Positions 35,117 to 46,182 of a stretch of DNA of 64,000 nucleotides are shown here, piece after piece (the stretch's first letter is position 1; each line of letters begins with the position of its first letter). The translations under genes and the position numbers were made by a program. Source of the DNA: Aselliscus stoliczkanus (Eukaryota; Chordata; Mammalia; Chiroptera; Hipposideridae); NCBI GenBank assembly GCA_033961575.1, contig CM066727.1, positions 156,163,434 to 156,227,433 on the forward strand, written 5' to 3'. The notes under the pieces were generated by a model, which ran no database searches, was not told the origin of the DNA, and worked only from the letters and a program-made list of their open reading frames with translations.

Positions 35117-35576
35117 TTTGGTTTTTTTTTTTTTAAAGATTTTATTGGGGAATTGGGGGAGGGGAACAGTGTTGGGGAATCGTGGAAGGGGAACAGACTA
35201 GTTGCTGTCTTTTTGTTCTTCAGTCTAGTTGCGGAGGACATTGCTTCACTGGCCCATGTTGGTATCATCATTGCGCTCTTCCCGGATGAGGCAGATAGGT
35301 CGCCGGTCTCTGGATGATCCCTCACTGCGGCTATTGGCAGCTCGCTCTGGCTGCCAGCCGCTCGCGCTGGCTGCCAGCCACTCACTGTAACCTATGGCAG
35401 CCCACTGCAGCAGGGGCTGCAGCCTACACCATCGCCGGGGCTTGCACAGCCCAGCTCCAGGTGGAGCTGTTGTTAGCTGTAGAGGGCAGTGTCACTGGCC
35501 CTCATATGTGGGATCCGAACCAGGGCCGCTGGCATCCCAAAACCAGCTCTTAACCAATGCGCCACTCTGCCAGCCC
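35117..35576 (-). mobile_element. Long tRNA-derived SINE (minus strand)
   Basis: One of the best-preserved long forms, complete from the tRNA-like head to the CAATAAAATCTTT-type tail. The target-site duplication is GGGAATAGTTTTT at 35,107 and 35,577. Confidence 0.92.
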
Positions 35577-36130
35577 GGGAATAGTTTTTGACAGAGTGGT
35601 GTGGAAAATAATGAGGGTAGAAAGTTAGAAAGGACCAGGAGGTAATCAGGTGTCCTTTATTCCATGTAGCACAATTTGAACTCTATTATGTGGATGATGG
35701 AGCATCACTGAAGTGCTTTAAGCTGTGAGGTTACTTAAATGTATTTAATTTTGGAACGATTGCTCTGTGGAGTTATGTTTTATTTTTGTTTATTATTTTG
35801 TTGTTGGTTTTCTAGGTAAGGCAGAGCGTTTTATTATTCTTTCTAATATTGAACCCACACTGGATCCCTCAAGCTTTCCACATTAGTCTTATTTCTATTC
35901 TCTCTAATTAACATAGGATGTAATCTATGTTACTTATAACTTGACATACTTGTCAGGTATACATAAAGTTATGATAGAATTAATATAAATACGGGAGAAA
36001 AATATTTGTATATCATGAAGATAAGTTACCAGTTATGGTTTATTCCCTTTAGTTTTCATAACTTGAAATCAGCTTTGATTGTTCATTCATTTCAGGCACC
36101 TGAATGTAATCACTGTTGTTTTTCTTCAAG
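35577..36130. other. Intergenic DNA, nothing recognised
   Basis: No coding or repeat signal that I recognise. Confidence 0.4.
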
Positions 36131-36150
36131 ATATCCTTGCTTGTTTTTTT

Positions 36151-36422
36151 TTCTTTTATTCTTTATTGTGAAATAAACATTTTTTTAAAATTAGCTTCAG
36201 GTGTATAACACATTGCAATAGTTATACTTTTTACCCCTCAAAGTGACAACCCCCTCCCCAAATTCACCACCCTACTCCTCCCCCCCATAGCATACATATC
36301 TATTACAATTCCTTTGACTCCCTTCCACAGTATAATCCACATCCTGTGACTATCTATATATTCAATTACAGTTGGCATACAATATTATATAATATCAGTT
36401 TCAGGTATACAGTGCAGTGATC
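36151..36422 (-). mobile_element. 5'-truncated L1 3' end (minus strand) with perfect target duplication
   Basis: About 270 bp of L1 3'UTR, similar to the 3' ends of copies A and C (TTTACCCCTCAAAGTGACAA, TTCAGGTATACAGTGCAGTG). It is bounded by the perfect 18-bp repeat ATCCTTGCTTGTTTTTTT at 36,133-36,150 and 36,423-36,440, a textbook target-primed insertion. Confidence 0.95.
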
Positions 36423-36644
36423 ATCCTTGCTTGTTTTTTTAAAGAAGGGTTTTTACTGTAAATTTAAAAATATATATTATATGAAATATAAATTTTATAT
36501 AAGTATAAAATATATGTATGCATTGCATACATATTACATGCATAAGTATGATATATATATATATATCTGAAAAAATGTTTAATATGGTGTCTACCAAGTT
36601 TCTTCACTGTAATTTTTCCCTTCATAATTAATTTGTGGAGAGTA

Positions 36645-36754
36645 GTTTTTTTTTGTTTTTTTTTGTTGAGGGCAGTGCCCTCATCTGTGGGACCTGAACC
36701 GGGGCCGCTGGCTTCCCAAGCCAGCGTTTAACCACCGTGCCACTTGGCCGACCC
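36645..36754 (-). mobile_element. Short tRNA-derived SINE (minus strand), slightly deleted
   Basis: GAGGGCAGTGCCCTCATCTG lacks the internal TCACTGGC of the family, so a small deletion is present. The target-site duplication TGTGGAGAGTAGTTT occurs on both sides. Confidence 0.9.
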
Positions 36755-36779
36755 TGTGGAGAGTAGTTTGAGATTATGC

Positions 36780-37631
36780 AAAGATCTTATTCCTGATTAA
36801 ACTTTTACCCCTGAGCTTTAGCATCCTTTGATAATTTCCTAGCTCCTTTATTCCTTCCTTATTAGTTCACATTCTTCTGCAAGTAAGGGCCTCTCTCTCT
36901 GTCTCCTGTCCCTCTCTCAGTACAGACTCATGAATTCTTATTTTATTCAATAGTTTGCAATCAATTGCTATCAGTATTTATTGTTATGCTTAAATGATCT
37001 CAGATATGGCCAGCGGGATACTATCCAAGTTGTCTCCTGTTTCCTTTTGGTATGTCCCATCACTCTTTGATCACTTTCCTTTATAGCACAAAAAGACTCA
37101 TCTTGTCCTTTTCTTGACCTAGCCCTAAATCAGTCTTTATTCTAAGATACTCTGGTTTCTATAAATGGAAAATAGTATTTAGAAAATAAGATCTGGGTGC
37201 TAGGTGAGCTTAATGGTATAGTTGTCATTGTCTTTAGACACTCTTACCAGACAGAGCTAGAAAAAAATGTATGTGTAATTACAAACACCTTTATATAAAT
37301 ATACAGATGTATCTTCTAGCATATTTGTATCTTTCAAATTTGGTATTCTCTTTCCTAACAGTAAAAACCCTGGCCTCTATTTGTCTCCATACTCTTCGTA
37401 AAATGCTAGAAAATATAGAAAGACATTTCAAACTTTTTGTCCCATACCAGAGTGAGAAATCTATTAACTAGCTATCAATATGTGTTTACCGTTATTAATC
37501 TTTTAGGATTTAAATAAACTTTATTTTTCAGAAGTTACTTTAGAAATAACTATTTAGAATAGTTATTTACAGAAAAATTGAAAAGATAGTATGGAGAGTT
37601 TCAATATACCCTGCATCCAGTTCTGCCTATT
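36780..37631 (-). mobile_element. Ancient L1 (L1M-type) 3' region, left part (minus strand)
   Basis: This resembles the minus strand of old mammalian L1M 3'UTRs, for example GACCTAGCCCTAAATCAGTC and GAAAAATTGAAAAGATAGTA. It continues after the solo LTR at 38,708, so the LTR interrupted it. The internal limits are approximate. Confidence 0.65.
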
Positions 37632-38701
37632 TGCTGGAGGCCGACAGCATTCCAGTGTCAAGGCCACATTGAAATAAAGATCCATGCTCAGCACTGGATG
37701 TCCAGGATGCTGCCTTATGGTTGGTCATGTAATATCTCCTGTCTCCATGAATCCATGTGTGCCATTCCTCCACATCAGATCCTATAGGAGATAGTACTTT
37801 CACTGCATTTATGGCAAGTCCCTGTGGTGTCCCAATGAGAGCTGGCTGTGTTAGTCAATGATGGGCACAATCTTGTAAGAGAGGGGACAACCCAAGCTAG
37901 GCTATAGCCCCCTTTGGGACCCCAGGACTGAGAAATAGGGGACTCAAGTCTCTTGGAAACTGAGGCTCAGGCCTCTGGCCACATAGGCCAACAGCTGGTC
38001 TGTGAGAAACAGACAGTGTCTGTGAGAAACTGGTGTTATCATCCGTCCTTGCCTATGCAGCTGTGAAAGGTTTCCTTGGAGACCAGGAGACCAAGCTCTC
38101 TCGGCCATGAGAGTTCTGATAAGAGACAATTTACTGACCATGAGGTATTTTAATTAACAGCCTTGTTTTAACTCTTTGCTTTGTACATTGCTGTAGCAAC
38201 AGATACTGAAACTTTGACTGAGAAACAGATGTTACCCTCTATTACAATAATATGCAGCTCTTTGTAGGATAGGAAAAGTTTGAGACTCCTTTTGCTACTA
38301 AGTATTATAATCACATAGAAATAGTTTTTTTGCCCTAAATTCAGCCACTGCTAGACTGTTGGCAATAACTGAAGCATGCGCCCTGTAAGGTAGTCATGGT
38401 AACCACTCATTAGATAAGTAAAATCCTTGAGCATAGAATAGGCCACAGTGTACCCTGGAAAGATACAATTACAAAAAAGTAAAGACTGTAAAAGTCCTGA
38501 GTAAGAGAAAACATCATGATCATGTGAAACATAGCTTGTGATTGAGATAATGGTCCGAAGCCCCTATAAAAGGGGCTAGGCTTTAACAATAAAGTGTGAC
38601 ACTCCTGTGAACCTCTTCCAGTGTCTCCATCTTTCTTTTTCCTCGCCCATGCCGTCCCACCTGAGGGAAACCCTGGTCCTCACGGGGGCTGGCTCCCCGC
38701 A
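37632..38701 (+). mobile_element. Solo LTR of an endogenous retrovirus, 1,070 bp
   Basis: It starts TGCTGGAGGCC and ends GGCTCCCCGCA, so it has the TG...CA ends of an LTR. The 6-bp direct repeat CCTATT at 37,626-37,631 and 38,702-38,707 flanks it, and the ancient L1 reads through from one side to the other. TATAAA (38,565-38,570) and AATAAA (38,588-38,593) lie near the 3' end on the plus strand, giving the transcription orientation. No gag, pol or env remains, so it is the product of LTR-LTR recombination. A 6-bp duplication is most common for class II (ERVK-like) elements; the family name is not known to me. Confidence 0.88.
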
Positions 38702-39496
38702 CCTATTAACATCTTATATTAATATATTTGTTAGAATTAATGAACCAATAGTAATATATTATTAACTAATCTTCATACTTTTAAATTCAGATTTCTTTAG
38801 TTTTTACCTAATGCCTTGTTGTTTTTTCAGGATCCTAACTAAGATGCCACATTATACTGAGTTTGTCATGTTGCCATAGGATCCACTTGACTGAGATAGC
38901 GTCTCAGACTTGTTTGTGATGACCTTGATAGTTTTGAGGAGTATTGGTCAGATATGTTGACTAATGTCCCTAAATTTGAGCTTGTTTGATGTTTTTCTCA
39001 TGATCAGACTGGGGTTATAGGTTTTTGGAAACAAGGCCACAGAAGTAAAGTACCATTTTCATCATATCATTTCAATAATATATACTGTCAATATAACTTA
39101 TCACTGTTGAAGTTTATCTTGGTCACATGTCTCAGGTAGTGTTTGTCAAATTAATCCACTATATATTACTGTTTTTCCTCTAAGTTGGCTTTTATTTCAT
39201 AGTGTATTCTTTGGAAGGAAGTCACTATGTGCAGCTCACAATTATGGAATGAAGAGTTATTCTCCATCTCCTTGAGGGTGGATTATCTACATAAATTACT
39301 TGGAATTCTTATGCATGGGAGATTTGTTTCTTCTCCTCATTTATTTGTTCAATCCTTTATGTCACTTTGGTCTCATAAATATCTTACATTTTTTGTTATA
39401 CTCCAATACTACTTTATTTATTGCTCAAATTGTTCCAGCTTTGGTCATTGAGACCTCTTTCAGTTGAATCCTGTGCTCCTTTGACATACACTCATC

Positions 39497-39498
<2 letters not shown>

Positions 39499-39542
<44 letters not shown>
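39499..39542. repeat. (GT)n microsatellite
   Basis: About 22 uninterrupted GT units inside the ancient L1. Confidence 0.95.
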
Positions 39543-39546
<4 letters not shown>

Positions 39547-39559
39547 AAGATGATTCAAG

Positions 39560-39660
39560 GGCTGGCTGAGTGGTGCGGTGGTTAGGAGCTGGCTTGGGAC
39601 ACAGCCCTGGTTTTCGTCCCACACACAAGGGCCAGTAACACTGCCCTCAAAAAAAAAAAG
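39560..39660 (+). mobile_element. Short tRNA-derived SINE (plus strand)
   Basis: It begins GGCTGGCTGAGTGGTGCGGT and ends CACTGCCCTC plus an A tail. The target-site duplication is AGATGATTCAAG at 39,548-39,559 and 39,661-39,672. Confidence 0.92.
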
Positions 39661-39680
39661 AGATGATTCAAGCTCATCTA

Positions 39681-40120
39681 GTTTTTTAAAAGATTTTATT
39701 GGGGGAATTGGGGGAGGGGTACAGCATTGGGGAATTGGGGAAGGGGAACAGACAAGTTGCTCTCCTTTTGTTCTTCAGTCTAGTTGTGGAGGACATTGCT
39801 TCACTGGCCCACGTTGGTATTATCATTGTACTCTTTCCACGCAAGGGTTGTTCACCAGCCATCAGAGGGTGCTCACGGTGGCTCACAGCAGCTCACGGCA
39901 GCTCATGAAAGTGCATGCCAGCTGGCAGCCAGCCCAACTGCAGCCTACGTCGTCACCGGTGACTCACGGCAGCCCAACTCCAGGTGGAGCTGTCGTTCAC
40001 CATCTTAGCTGTAGAGGGTGCAGCGTCACTGGCCCTCTATGTGGGATCCGAACTGGGGCCCTGCTGATCAGAGCTGGCATCCCAAACCAACTCTTAACCA
40101 ACACACCACTTGGCTGGCCC
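39681..40120 (-). mobile_element. Long tRNA-derived SINE (minus strand)
   Basis: Long form with a diverged body (GTCGTCACCGGTGACTCACG). It is inserted eight bases beyond the previous SINE's right duplication. The flanking repeat is AAGCTCATCTAGTTTT / AAGCTAATCTTTT. Confidence 0.88.
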
Positions 40121-40550
40121 AAGCTAATCTTTTATATTCCCTGACCTAGCCCTAGAATCAGCCATTTCTCCAAGAAGCCCTAGTTCCTTTTACTGGAGAA
40201 TGGTGTTAGAAAGCAAAATCTGGATGGTAGATGTTAACTGTTGTTCCTGATGTGTTGTTGCTTCAGGCCCTCTCAATTGATAACAGGGAAATATATGTTT
40301 GCATACTAACTACGTGCATACACATAACTACAAATATTTCTGTATAGCCATCTGAAACCTATATTAAGCAAAACATGAGTTTATTTTGATGTTTCCAACT
40401 CTAATCTATTATCACATGGATCATTCTAGCCTTCTCCCCTTGCTTATGTGCCAACTCTCATTTCAACAGTGTTCTTCTGGATGAATTTTGATATCCATTT
40501 GTCAACTTCTATAAAATGTTTCACTGGGATTTCATATTATATTTCACTAT

Positions 40551-40676
40551 TTTTGTTTTTTTGTTTTTTTTGTTGTTTTTTTTGAGGGCAGTGTCACTGG
40601 CCCTCACATGTGGGACCGAACCAGGGCCGCTGGCTTCCGAGGCCAGCGCTTAACCACCGCGCCACTCGGCCGGCCC
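40551..40676 (-). mobile_element. Short tRNA-derived SINE (minus strand)
   Basis: The head is almost the family consensus, ending CACTCGGCCGGCCC on the plus strand. The target-site duplication is TATTTCACTATTTTTG on both sides. Confidence 0.92.
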
Positions 40677-40904
40677 TTATTTCACTATTTTTGGAACTGG
40701 AAAACCACTGAAAGCATTTTTAATACTGTTGAATTGCGTGAAAGTAGAAAGCATCCTTGTGTAGCTTCTGTTTTCAATATACCCAAAAATTATGAGGTCT
40801 TTTTACCATGTGAAAAAACTTCATTACTTTTGTAGAGTCTTAATTTAAAAAATAAACATTTGTATATTAACAAATGCCATGTCAACATCTAATGAGGTTG
40901 ATGA

Positions 40905-41272
40905 TTTTAAAAAAATTAAATTTCTTGGGGTGATAATAAAATTGCATAGGCTTGAAGTGTGAATTTCTACATCATCTATAAAAGTCAGAGTCAGTTCTTC
41001 TTCCATCACCATATATTTGATCCCCTTTATTCTCCTTCTACCACCCACCTTCCCCCTTACCCCCTGATAACCACTAAACTGTTGTCTGTGTCTATGAGTT
41101 TTTGTTTCTTTGTCTTTTGTTGCTTTCAGTTTTATATCCCACATATGAGTGAATCATATGGTTCTCGACTTTTTCTGTCTGACTTATTTCACTTAGCATA
41201 AAAATCTCAAGATCCATCCATGTTGTCACAAATGGCACTATTTCATCTTTTCTTATAGCAGAGTAGTATTCC

Positions 41273-41309
<37 letters not shown>

Positions 41310-42465
41310 CGATCTATATCTATATCTATCTAATATATATATATATATACACATATATACATATACATACACATACATACACACACACACTTATATCATG
41401 TCTTCTTTATACAATCATCTATTGAAGGACACTTGGGTTGTTTTCATGTCTTAACCACCATAAATAATGCTGCAGTGAACATCAGAGTACATATATCTTT
41501 ACAGATAAATGTTTTCAGATTTTGGGGATAAATACCCAGGAGAGGGATTGCTGGGTCATGTGGTAATTCTATTCTTAATTTTTTTGGTGAAACCTCCATA
41601 CTGTTTTCCATAGTGGCTGAAGCAATTTACATTTCCACCAGCAATATATGAGGGTTCCTTTTTCTCCACAGCCTCTCCAGCACTTGTTATTATTTGTCTT
41701 GCTGATGAGCGCCATTCTAATATGTGGGAGGTGGTATCTCATTGTGGTTTTTATTTGCATTTCCCTAGTAGCTAGTAAAGTTGAACATTTTTTCATACAT
41801 CTGTTGGCCATTTGTATGTCTTTTTGGGAGAAGTGTCTGTTCAGGTCCTCTGCCCATTTTTTAATTGGATTGGTTGTTTTTTGTTGTTGACTTGTATGAG
41901 TTCTTTATATATTTTGGATATTAGCCTCTTCTCAGAGGCATTGTTTGCAATTATCTTCTCCCATTCAGTTGGTTACCTCTTTGTTTTGTTGATGGTTTCT
42001 TTTGCTGTGCAGAAGCTTTTTAGTTTGATATAGTCCCATTCATTTATTTTAGCTTTTATTTCCCTTGCCTTTGAAGTCAAATTCATAAAATCCTCTTTGA
42101 ACCCAAGGTCTGTAAATCTAGTACCTATACTTTCTTCTATGCAGCTTATTGTTTCAGGTCTTATGTTTAGGTCTTTGATCCATTTTGAGTTAATTTTGGT
42201 ATACGGTGACAGGTAGCAGTCTAGTTTCATTCTTTTGCACTTGGCTTTCCAATTTTTCCAGCATCATTTATTGAAGAGGCTTTATTTTCTCCATTGTAAG
42301 TTTTTGGCTCTTTTGTCAAAAATTATCTGCCCATATTTATGTGGGTTTATTTCTGGGTTTTCACTTCTACTCCATTGGTCTGTGTGTCTGTTTTTCTGCC
42401 AATACCATGTTGTTTTGATTATTGCTGCTTTGTAGTACAAGCTGAAGTCAGGAGTGTGAGGTAAT
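40905..42465 (-). mobile_element. L1 3' half, older type (minus strand), with microsatellites
   Basis: It covers the 3'UTR and the C-terminal third of ORF2. Minus-strand frames include [33 protein letters not shown] and [21 protein letters not shown] segments in broken frames. A compound (GT)n, (ATCT)n, (TA)n, (CA)n tract lies at 41,275-41,392 inside the copy. No reverse transcriptase catalytic box is present. Confidence 0.9.
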
Positions 42466-42564
42466 GAATTTTTAATACTTATTTTGTTGCAATAATGTGT
42501 TCTGCTTATTATTTTACTGCTGTCACAAACGTTTACTCCTGGGGTTAAATTCTATGTTGTATAA

Positions 42565-42671
42565 TTTTTTTTTTTTAGAGGGCAGTGTCACTGGCCCTCA
42601 TATGTGGAATCCGAACTGGAGCCGCTGGCGTTCCAAGCCAGCTCTTAACCACCGTGCCACTTGGCCAGCCC
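42565..42671 (-). mobile_element. Short tRNA-derived SINE (minus strand)
   Basis: Short-family head with a T run at 42,565-42,576. The target-site duplication is CTATGTTGTATAATTTTTTT at 42,552 and 42,671. The right copy is also the left flank of L1 copy B. Confidence 0.92.
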
Positions 42672-43828
42672 TATGTTGTATAATTTTTTTTTTTCATTTT
42701 ATTTTTATTAGTTTCAGGTGTACAACACAATGCAATAGTTATACTCTTTACCTCCCAAAGTGACAACCCCCCTCCCCCAGTTCACCACCCCACTCCCCCG
42801 CCATATCATACATATCTATCACAACTCCCCTGACTCCCCTCCACAGTATACTCCACATCCCGTGACCATCCACATATTCAGCTACAGTTGGCATACAATA
42901 CTGTACAACATCAGCTTCAGGTGTACAGTGCAGTGATCAAGCCTCTACTCCATCCATGAGGTGGTCTCCCTAACAAGACATGTGACTATCTGACATGACA
43001 CAAAATTTTTACAACATTATTATCTTTCCCGAACTGTGTTTCATATCCCTGTGGCAATATTGTAGTTATCTATTTATGCTGTTTAATCCCTTCCCCTTCT
43101 CCCCTATCCCCACCCCCCTCCCAACTAGCAATCCTCGGTTTTTCCTTTACATCTACGAGTCTGTTTACTTTGATCATTCACTCAGCTCTTCAGACTCCAC
43201 ACACACGTGAGATCACATGGTACCTGTCCTTCTCTGACTGATTTATTTCACGCAACATAATAGTCTCTTCACAACATTATCAATTATATTCCCAGAATTG
43301 CCCCCATATCCCTGTGGCAACATTGTAGTCCCACCTACACTGTCCAAAATCTTCTCCGTCTCCCTCTTCCCCACTCCCTCCCAGCCAGCAACCATCAGTT
43401 TTTTCTTTATATCTGCTTGATATGACTTCAATCTTCTTAAATTTACTGAGACTTGTTTTGTGGCCTAACATGGTTTATCTTGGAAAATGTCCCATGTGTA
43501 CTTGAGAAGAATGTATATTCTGTTTTTTTCAGGGTGAAATGCTCTAAAAATATCAACGAAGTCCAGCTGGTCTAAAGTATCATTTAAGGCCCTCCTTTCT
43601 GTGTTGATTTTCTGTCTAAAGGGTCTGTCCATTGGTGACAATGGTGTTGAAGTCCCCCACTATGATAGTGTTACTGTTGATCTCTGTCTTTATGTCTGTC
43701 AAAATATGTTATATGTAATTAGGAGTTCCTATGATGGGTGCATAGATGTTTATTAGGGTTATAGTGCCTTTCTTTGTCTTTTACTGTAGTCGTTTTAAAG
43801 TCTATTTTGTCCAAAATAAGTATTGGTG

Positions 43829-43936
43829 GGGCCGGCCAAGTGGCACAGTGGTTAAGTGCTGGCTTGGGAAGCCAACGGCCCCAGTTCGGGTCCCACGTAT
43901 GAGGACCAGTGACACTGCCCTCAAAAAAAAAAAAAG
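43829..43936 (+). mobile_element. Short tRNA-derived SINE inside L1 copy B (plus strand)
   Basis: It begins GGGGCCGGCCAAGTGGCACA and ends with an A13 tail. The target-site duplication CAAAATAAGTATTGGT is at 43,812-43,827 and 43,947-43,962. It is younger than its host element. Confidence 0.93.
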
Positions 43937-44190
43937 AATGAAGAGACAAAATAAGTATTGGTACTCCAGTTTTTTTTTCTCATTTCCATTTGCATGAAAT
44001 ATCTTATTCCATCTGTAAACAGCATATACATGTGTCCTATTTTCTTATCCACTCAGCCACTCTCTGTCTCTTGATTGGAGCATTTAGCCCATTCACATTT
44101 AAAATGATTATTGATAGTGCATATGTATTGCCATTTTGTTATTTGTATTCCTGGTCTTCCTGGGTTAGCTTGTTTACCCCTTTCTTTTGT

Positions 44191-45064
44191 TTAAAAAAGC
44201 CCTTTTAACATTTCTTGCAGTGCTGGCTTGGTGGTAATGAATTCCTTAAGCTTATTCTTTTCTGAGAAGCTCTTTATTTCTCCTTCAATTTTAAGTGATA
44301 GCCATGATGGGTAGAGCAATCTTGGTTGTAGGCCTTTATTTTGTGTCACTTTGAATATCTCCTGCCACTCCCTTCTGGCCTGCAGAGTTTCTGTAGACAA
44401 GTCAGCTGTTAGTCTAACAGAAGTTCCTTTGTATGTAACCTGCTGTCTTTCTCTTGCAGCCTCTAGGATTCTGTCTCTGTCTTTAACCTTTGCCATTTTA
44501 ACTATGATGTGTCTTGGTGTGAACCTGTTTGGGTTCAGCTTGTTTGGAACCCTCTGCACTTCCTGGGCATGTATGTTGATTTTCTTCACCAGGGTAGGGA
44601 AGTTTTCAGTCATTATTTTTTCAAATACATTTTCGACCTCTTGCTTCTTCACTTCTTCCTTCTGGTATTCTTATGATACGAAGGTTGTTGCGTTTCACCT
44701 TGTCCCATAGGGCTCTTAAACTATTTTTATTGTTTTTTATTCTTTGGTCTTTTTGTTGTGCCAATTGGGTGATTTCTGCTATTTTATCTTCCAAATCGCT
44801 GATCTGCTCCTCTGCTTCATCTACTCTACTAGTGATTCCTTCGAGTGTGTTCTTCATTTCAGTTATTGTATTCTTTAGTTCTAACAGGTTGTTTTTTATG
44901 GTTTCCCTATCCTTCTTTATGTCCTTGCTAGGTTCCTTAAACATTCTTATCATCAGTGTTCTAAAGTCTGTCTCTGAAAGGTTGGATCCCTCTGTTTCAT
45001 TTGGTTCCTTTTCTAAAGGTTTCTTCTGATCTTTTACTTGTGACATGTTTCTTTGTTTCCCCAT
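44191..45064 (-). pseudogene. L1 copy B ORF1p, single frameshift
   Basis: It starts MGKQRNMSQVKDQKKPLE, with an N-terminal coiled coil (VDEAEEQISDLEDKIAEITQ) and C-terminal RNA-binding domains (FTPRHIIVKMAKVKDRDRIL, LTADLSTETLQARREWQEIF). The frame shifts once near 44,645-44,660 (after IRIPEG), splitting it into two open frames that overlap at 44,621-44,652. Apart from this it is intact over about 290 codons. Its relation to copy A is clear, but it is a distinct subfamily (ITEMKNTLEG against ITELNNKLDG). Confidence 0.9.
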
Positions 45065-46182
45065 TCTGGCTGTTGCTCTGGGATTGCTTTGATGTATTAG
45101 ATAGATCACCAGGATAGTCCTGGCTGGATCACGCAGGCACGCAGCTCACAGCGCAACACCCCCAGGAAAACTCCCAGTCTTAGCCTGTCCCAATCAGCTG
45201 CTCGCAGATCAGGCCGAGCAGCCTGACAACCAATCACCAGCCTGGAAACTCTGCAAGTGCAGTGTGGAGAGCGGGGACCGAGGTGGCTTGCGCACTCCTG
45301 TGTCTCAGTGAGCAGCCTGTTGGAGCCGGAGCACGCCCACCAGGCATTTCCCTGGCAACGCAGCACAAGCCTTGCGGAGAGTGGGGATCCGCAGCGGCTC
45401 GCACACTCCCGGGTCTCAGTGAGCAACCTGTTGGAGCCGGATGGCACCCGCCCAGCATTTCCCTGGCAACGCAGTATAAGCCGGGCGGAGGGTGGGGATC
45501 CAAGGCCGCATGAGCGCGCACGCACACACACACTTCTGCGCCAATTCCACCAGACCAATGAGGACTTGGACCTGATCCTCCGTGGGAGGGCCCAAGCTTG
45601 ACAAAATGGTGCCCTCCCTACACCACTGGTGTGCAGGCTACACACCACGGGAACCACAGTCCAAAACCTCCAGCTTTGCACCAAAGGTGCTCAGTTCAGT
45701 CCGTCCCTGCAGGCTCCTGGGTCTGGCTCATACAGCCACTCCCTCCACCAGGAACCAGGTAAGTGCTCACCGGCGAGAAAGCCCTGGTGCCGGCCCCACT
45801 GATTCTCCAGCCGCTCTTAGCCTCACCGAGCTGAGCAAAGAGAGTCCTCACTAATGTACTGCCGGCTATCTTAGAACTCCTCTTCCTGGCAAAGGAACTC
45901 TGGGCTGGTGAGCTTGGTGTGCAACCGGAGGGTCTCTCCCCCAACCAGACAAGCTTCCCACAGCTGGGGCTTCCCTCACGGGGTTCGCCCTCTCTCGTCT
46001 CCGCCCGTCCTACCAGACCCGACGTGGCCTCCTCTTTAAGTTCTTTGTTTAATGGTTCTGTTCATCCAGTGTTCCGGGGACCTCCAATGTTGAATGCTGT
46101 ATAATTTGCTTGTAATTTTGGTGTGATCCTGGGAGGCAGTTAGCACAGCGTCTTCTATTGCGCCATTTTACCGAAAGTCCCC
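45065..46182 (-). promoter_or_regulatory. L1 copy B 5'UTR: GC-rich, with 110-bp monomers
   Basis: A GC-rich, CpG-containing 5'UTR unlike that of copy A. The sense 5' end reads GGGACTTTCGGTAAAATGGC, and AAAATGGCGCAATAG resembles the YY1-type motif found at the 5' end of other mammalian L1s. Two tandem units of about 110 bp lie at 45,264-45,373 and 45,374-45,484, with the start of a third after them. The open frames across this region on both strands are by-products of its GC content. Confidence 0.8.
45264..45490 (-). repeat. Two tandem 110-bp monomers in the L1 5'UTR
   Basis: The landmark GTGGAG/GCGGAG recurs at 45,264, 45,374 and 45,485, spacing 110 and 111. Both units share TCTCAGTGAGCA, CCTGTTGGAGCCGGA and ATTTCCCTGGCAACGCAG. 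Copy D carries a single unit at 63,328-63,438. Confidence 0.88.

Larger units (their letters stand above)
38708..40540 (-). mobile_element. Ancient L1 (L1M-type) 3' region, right part (minus strand)
   Basis: It continues the copy at 36,780-37,631. Familiar old-L1 passages are TTAGTTTTTACCTAATGCCT, TGATCAGACTGGGGTTATAG, GGAAGGAAGTCACTATGTGC and CTCCTTGAGGGTGGATTATC. It is interrupted by a (GT)n tract and two SINEs (39,560-40,120) and resumes with TTCCCTGACCTAGCCCTAGA. Confidence 0.75.
42683..46182 (-). mobile_element. L1 copy B, internally deleted, ORF1-bearing (minus strand)
   Basis: A 3.5-kb element complete at both ends. Read in sense it has a 5'UTR (46,182-45,065), ORF1 (45,064-44,191), the N-terminal part of the ORF2 endonuclease (about 44,150-43,425, with a small deletion near 44,013 and a SINE), then a direct jump at about 43,424 into 3'UTR sequence. 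Reverse transcriptase and the C-terminal domain are absent. The 3'UTR carries a duplicated piece of about 140 bp (43,271-43,414 against 43,010-43,165). The target-site duplication TATAATTTTT is at 42,560s/42,680s and 46,183. Copy D has the same rearrangement. Confidence 0.88.

Noticed and set aside
45106..45940. Long open frames on both strands (up to 192 codons)
   Set aside because: They lie in the GC-rich L1 5'UTR, are not shared in frame with copy D's 5'UTR and have no protein family.
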